In this document: piece after piece, positions 63,356-64,000 of the stretch | Position numbering within the stretch: the stretch's first letter is position 1 | Layout: every line of letters begins with the position of its first letter | DNA from: Niastella sp. OAS944 | GTDB lineage: Bacteria > Bacteroidota > Bacteroidia > Chitinophagales > Chitinophagaceae | DNA: 64,000 nucleotides | Reading direction: 5' to 3' | NCBI GenBank assembly: GCA_024809215.1 | Contig: JANUBW010000001.1 | Coordinates: forward strand, 124,001-188,000 | The notes under the pieces: model-generated | Seen by the model: the letters and a program-made list of their open reading frames with translations, nothing else | What the model was told of the DNA's origin: nothing | Database searches by the model: none | Position numbers and translations under genes: made by a program

Positions 63356-64000
63356 ATGCAATTGATTGCTTGTCGCAAACTTCTTCCCTCAAAAGAAGTA
63401 TGCAAGAAACTATTAATGATGAAACTGTCAACTTTCTTTCTGTTGGTTGTATTTCTCAATGTAAGCGCCCATGGCGTGGGCCAGCACATTAGTTTAAACG
63501 CAAAGCAGGAACCACTTGTAAAAGTCATTAAGGAGCTTAAACGGCAAACCGGCTACACATTTGCCTACTCAAAGCTGGTTATTCAAAAAGCCCAGCCTGT
63601 AACTGTAAACATCTCCAACGCCGGATTGGAACAGGCTATGAATTTGCTGCTTAAAGATCAACCGCTCACGTATACAATTGTAGACAACACAGTTGTAATT
63701 AGCCTCAAAAAGGAAAAGCAGCCCGAACCGCTGCCACCACCGCCTGCGGTTGCTGCGCCTGCCCCTGAAATAGTTATTACGGGTAAAATATCCAACGACA
63801 AGGGGGAGGCCCTGGCCGGGGCTACCATTGCCGAAAAAGGCTCTGCAACAAATATTGTAAAGGCCCATGAAGATGGCAGCTTTTCCATCACCGTGGCCAG
63901 CAGCAATACCACACTGGTGATCTCCTTTGTGGGCTATACCACCAAAGAAATAAAAGCAGCATCGGAACAACTGAATATCGTTCTGTCACCCGCTTCGCTG
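63356..64000 (+). CDS. SusC/RagA-type TonB-dependent receptor (5' part only)
   Basis: First 215 residues of an outer-membrane TonB-dependent receptor that runs off the right edge. Signal peptide segment MMKLSTFFLLVVFLNVSAHG; then an STN (secretin/TonB short N-terminal) domain (about 55-120; LVKVIKELKRQTGYTFAYSKLVIQ, LEQAMNLLLKDQPLTYTIVDNTVVI). A Pro-rich linker follows, then a CarboxypepD_reg-like domain (about 140-205; ITGKISNDKGEALAGATI, VISFVGYTTKEI). The STN domain indicates transmembrane signalling to the upstream FecR/FecI pair. A SusD partner would be expected just outside the window. Confidence 0.92.
   Translation, partial: MQLIACRKLLPSKEVCKKLLMMKLSTFFLLVVFLNVSAHGVGQHISLNAKQEPLVKVIKELKRQTGYTFAYSKLVIQKAQPVTVNISNAGLEQAMNLLLKDQPLTYTIVDNTVVISLKKEKQPEPLPPPPAVAAPAPEIVITGKISNDKGEALAGATIAEKGSATNIVKAHEDGSFSITVASSNTTLVISFVGYTTKEIKAASEQLNIVLSPASL

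Overview
The window comes from a Bacteroidota chromosome, most likely Chitinophagaceae (Niastella/Chitinophaga-like). The reasons are three proteins ending in type IX secretion (T9SS) sorting domains, several SusC/FecI/FecR-type genes at the right end, lipoproteins with short Cys lipoboxes, TAnnTTTG promoter elements, almost no Shine-Dalgarno sequences, and many one- and two-component regulators. No rRNA or tRNA gene was seen.

Layout. Positions 1-39100 are ordinary chromosome. They hold a partial serine hydrolase, a UspA protein, a SUKH protein, a TPR histidine kinase with its LuxR regulator, S41 peptidases, a secreted pectinesterase, a large three-receiver hybrid kinase, T9SS-exported proteins, a lipase-maturation-factor-like membrane protein, a bestrophin, a Cache-like multi-pass protein, an OmpA lipoprotein, a sugar dehydrogenase, thioredoxin and a small Crp/VOC/DUF1801 group. 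From 39100 to 48400 the character changes: a palindromic 21-bp repeat array, a long regulatory-looking gap, an Fn3 protein, then a conspicuously AT-rich cassette (41456-46266), then a patatin-like phospholipase. From 48500 to 64000 the window is ordinary again: an SDR/AraC pair, a cyclase, two adjoining decayed genes, a secreted-protein operon downstream of an HWE-type kinase/LuxR pair, an SGNH hydrolase, a PHA-system protein, a DUF5060/DUF4038 glycosidase, a GDPD-like protein, and an ECF sigma / FecR / SusC-type TonB receptor locus that runs off the right edge.

Most interesting system. The AT-rich cassette encodes a ComEC-like metallo-beta-lactamase protein, a trypsin-like protease fused to a reverse transcriptase with a long helical C-terminus, and a short family A DNA polymerase. 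The genes overlap or nearly abut, so they look like one operon. The combination fits an uncharacterised anti-phage reverse-transcriptase system of the UG/Abi type. Both large genes need a -1 shift to be read through. The reverse transcriptase shift falls exactly on an A8 slippery run. Each shift could be programmed, a decay mutation or a base-calling error.

Repeats. Two families of intergenic structure recur. Three loci carry degenerate tandem arrays of unrelated sequence but the same 21-bp period (1372-2046, 13645-13956, 39174-39486). Three other loci carry inverted arms built from 7-bp units (9393-9465, 29156-29334, and inside the FecR gene at 62838-62955). The array at 13645 truncates an M28 peptidase gene, and the element in FecR is translated in frame.
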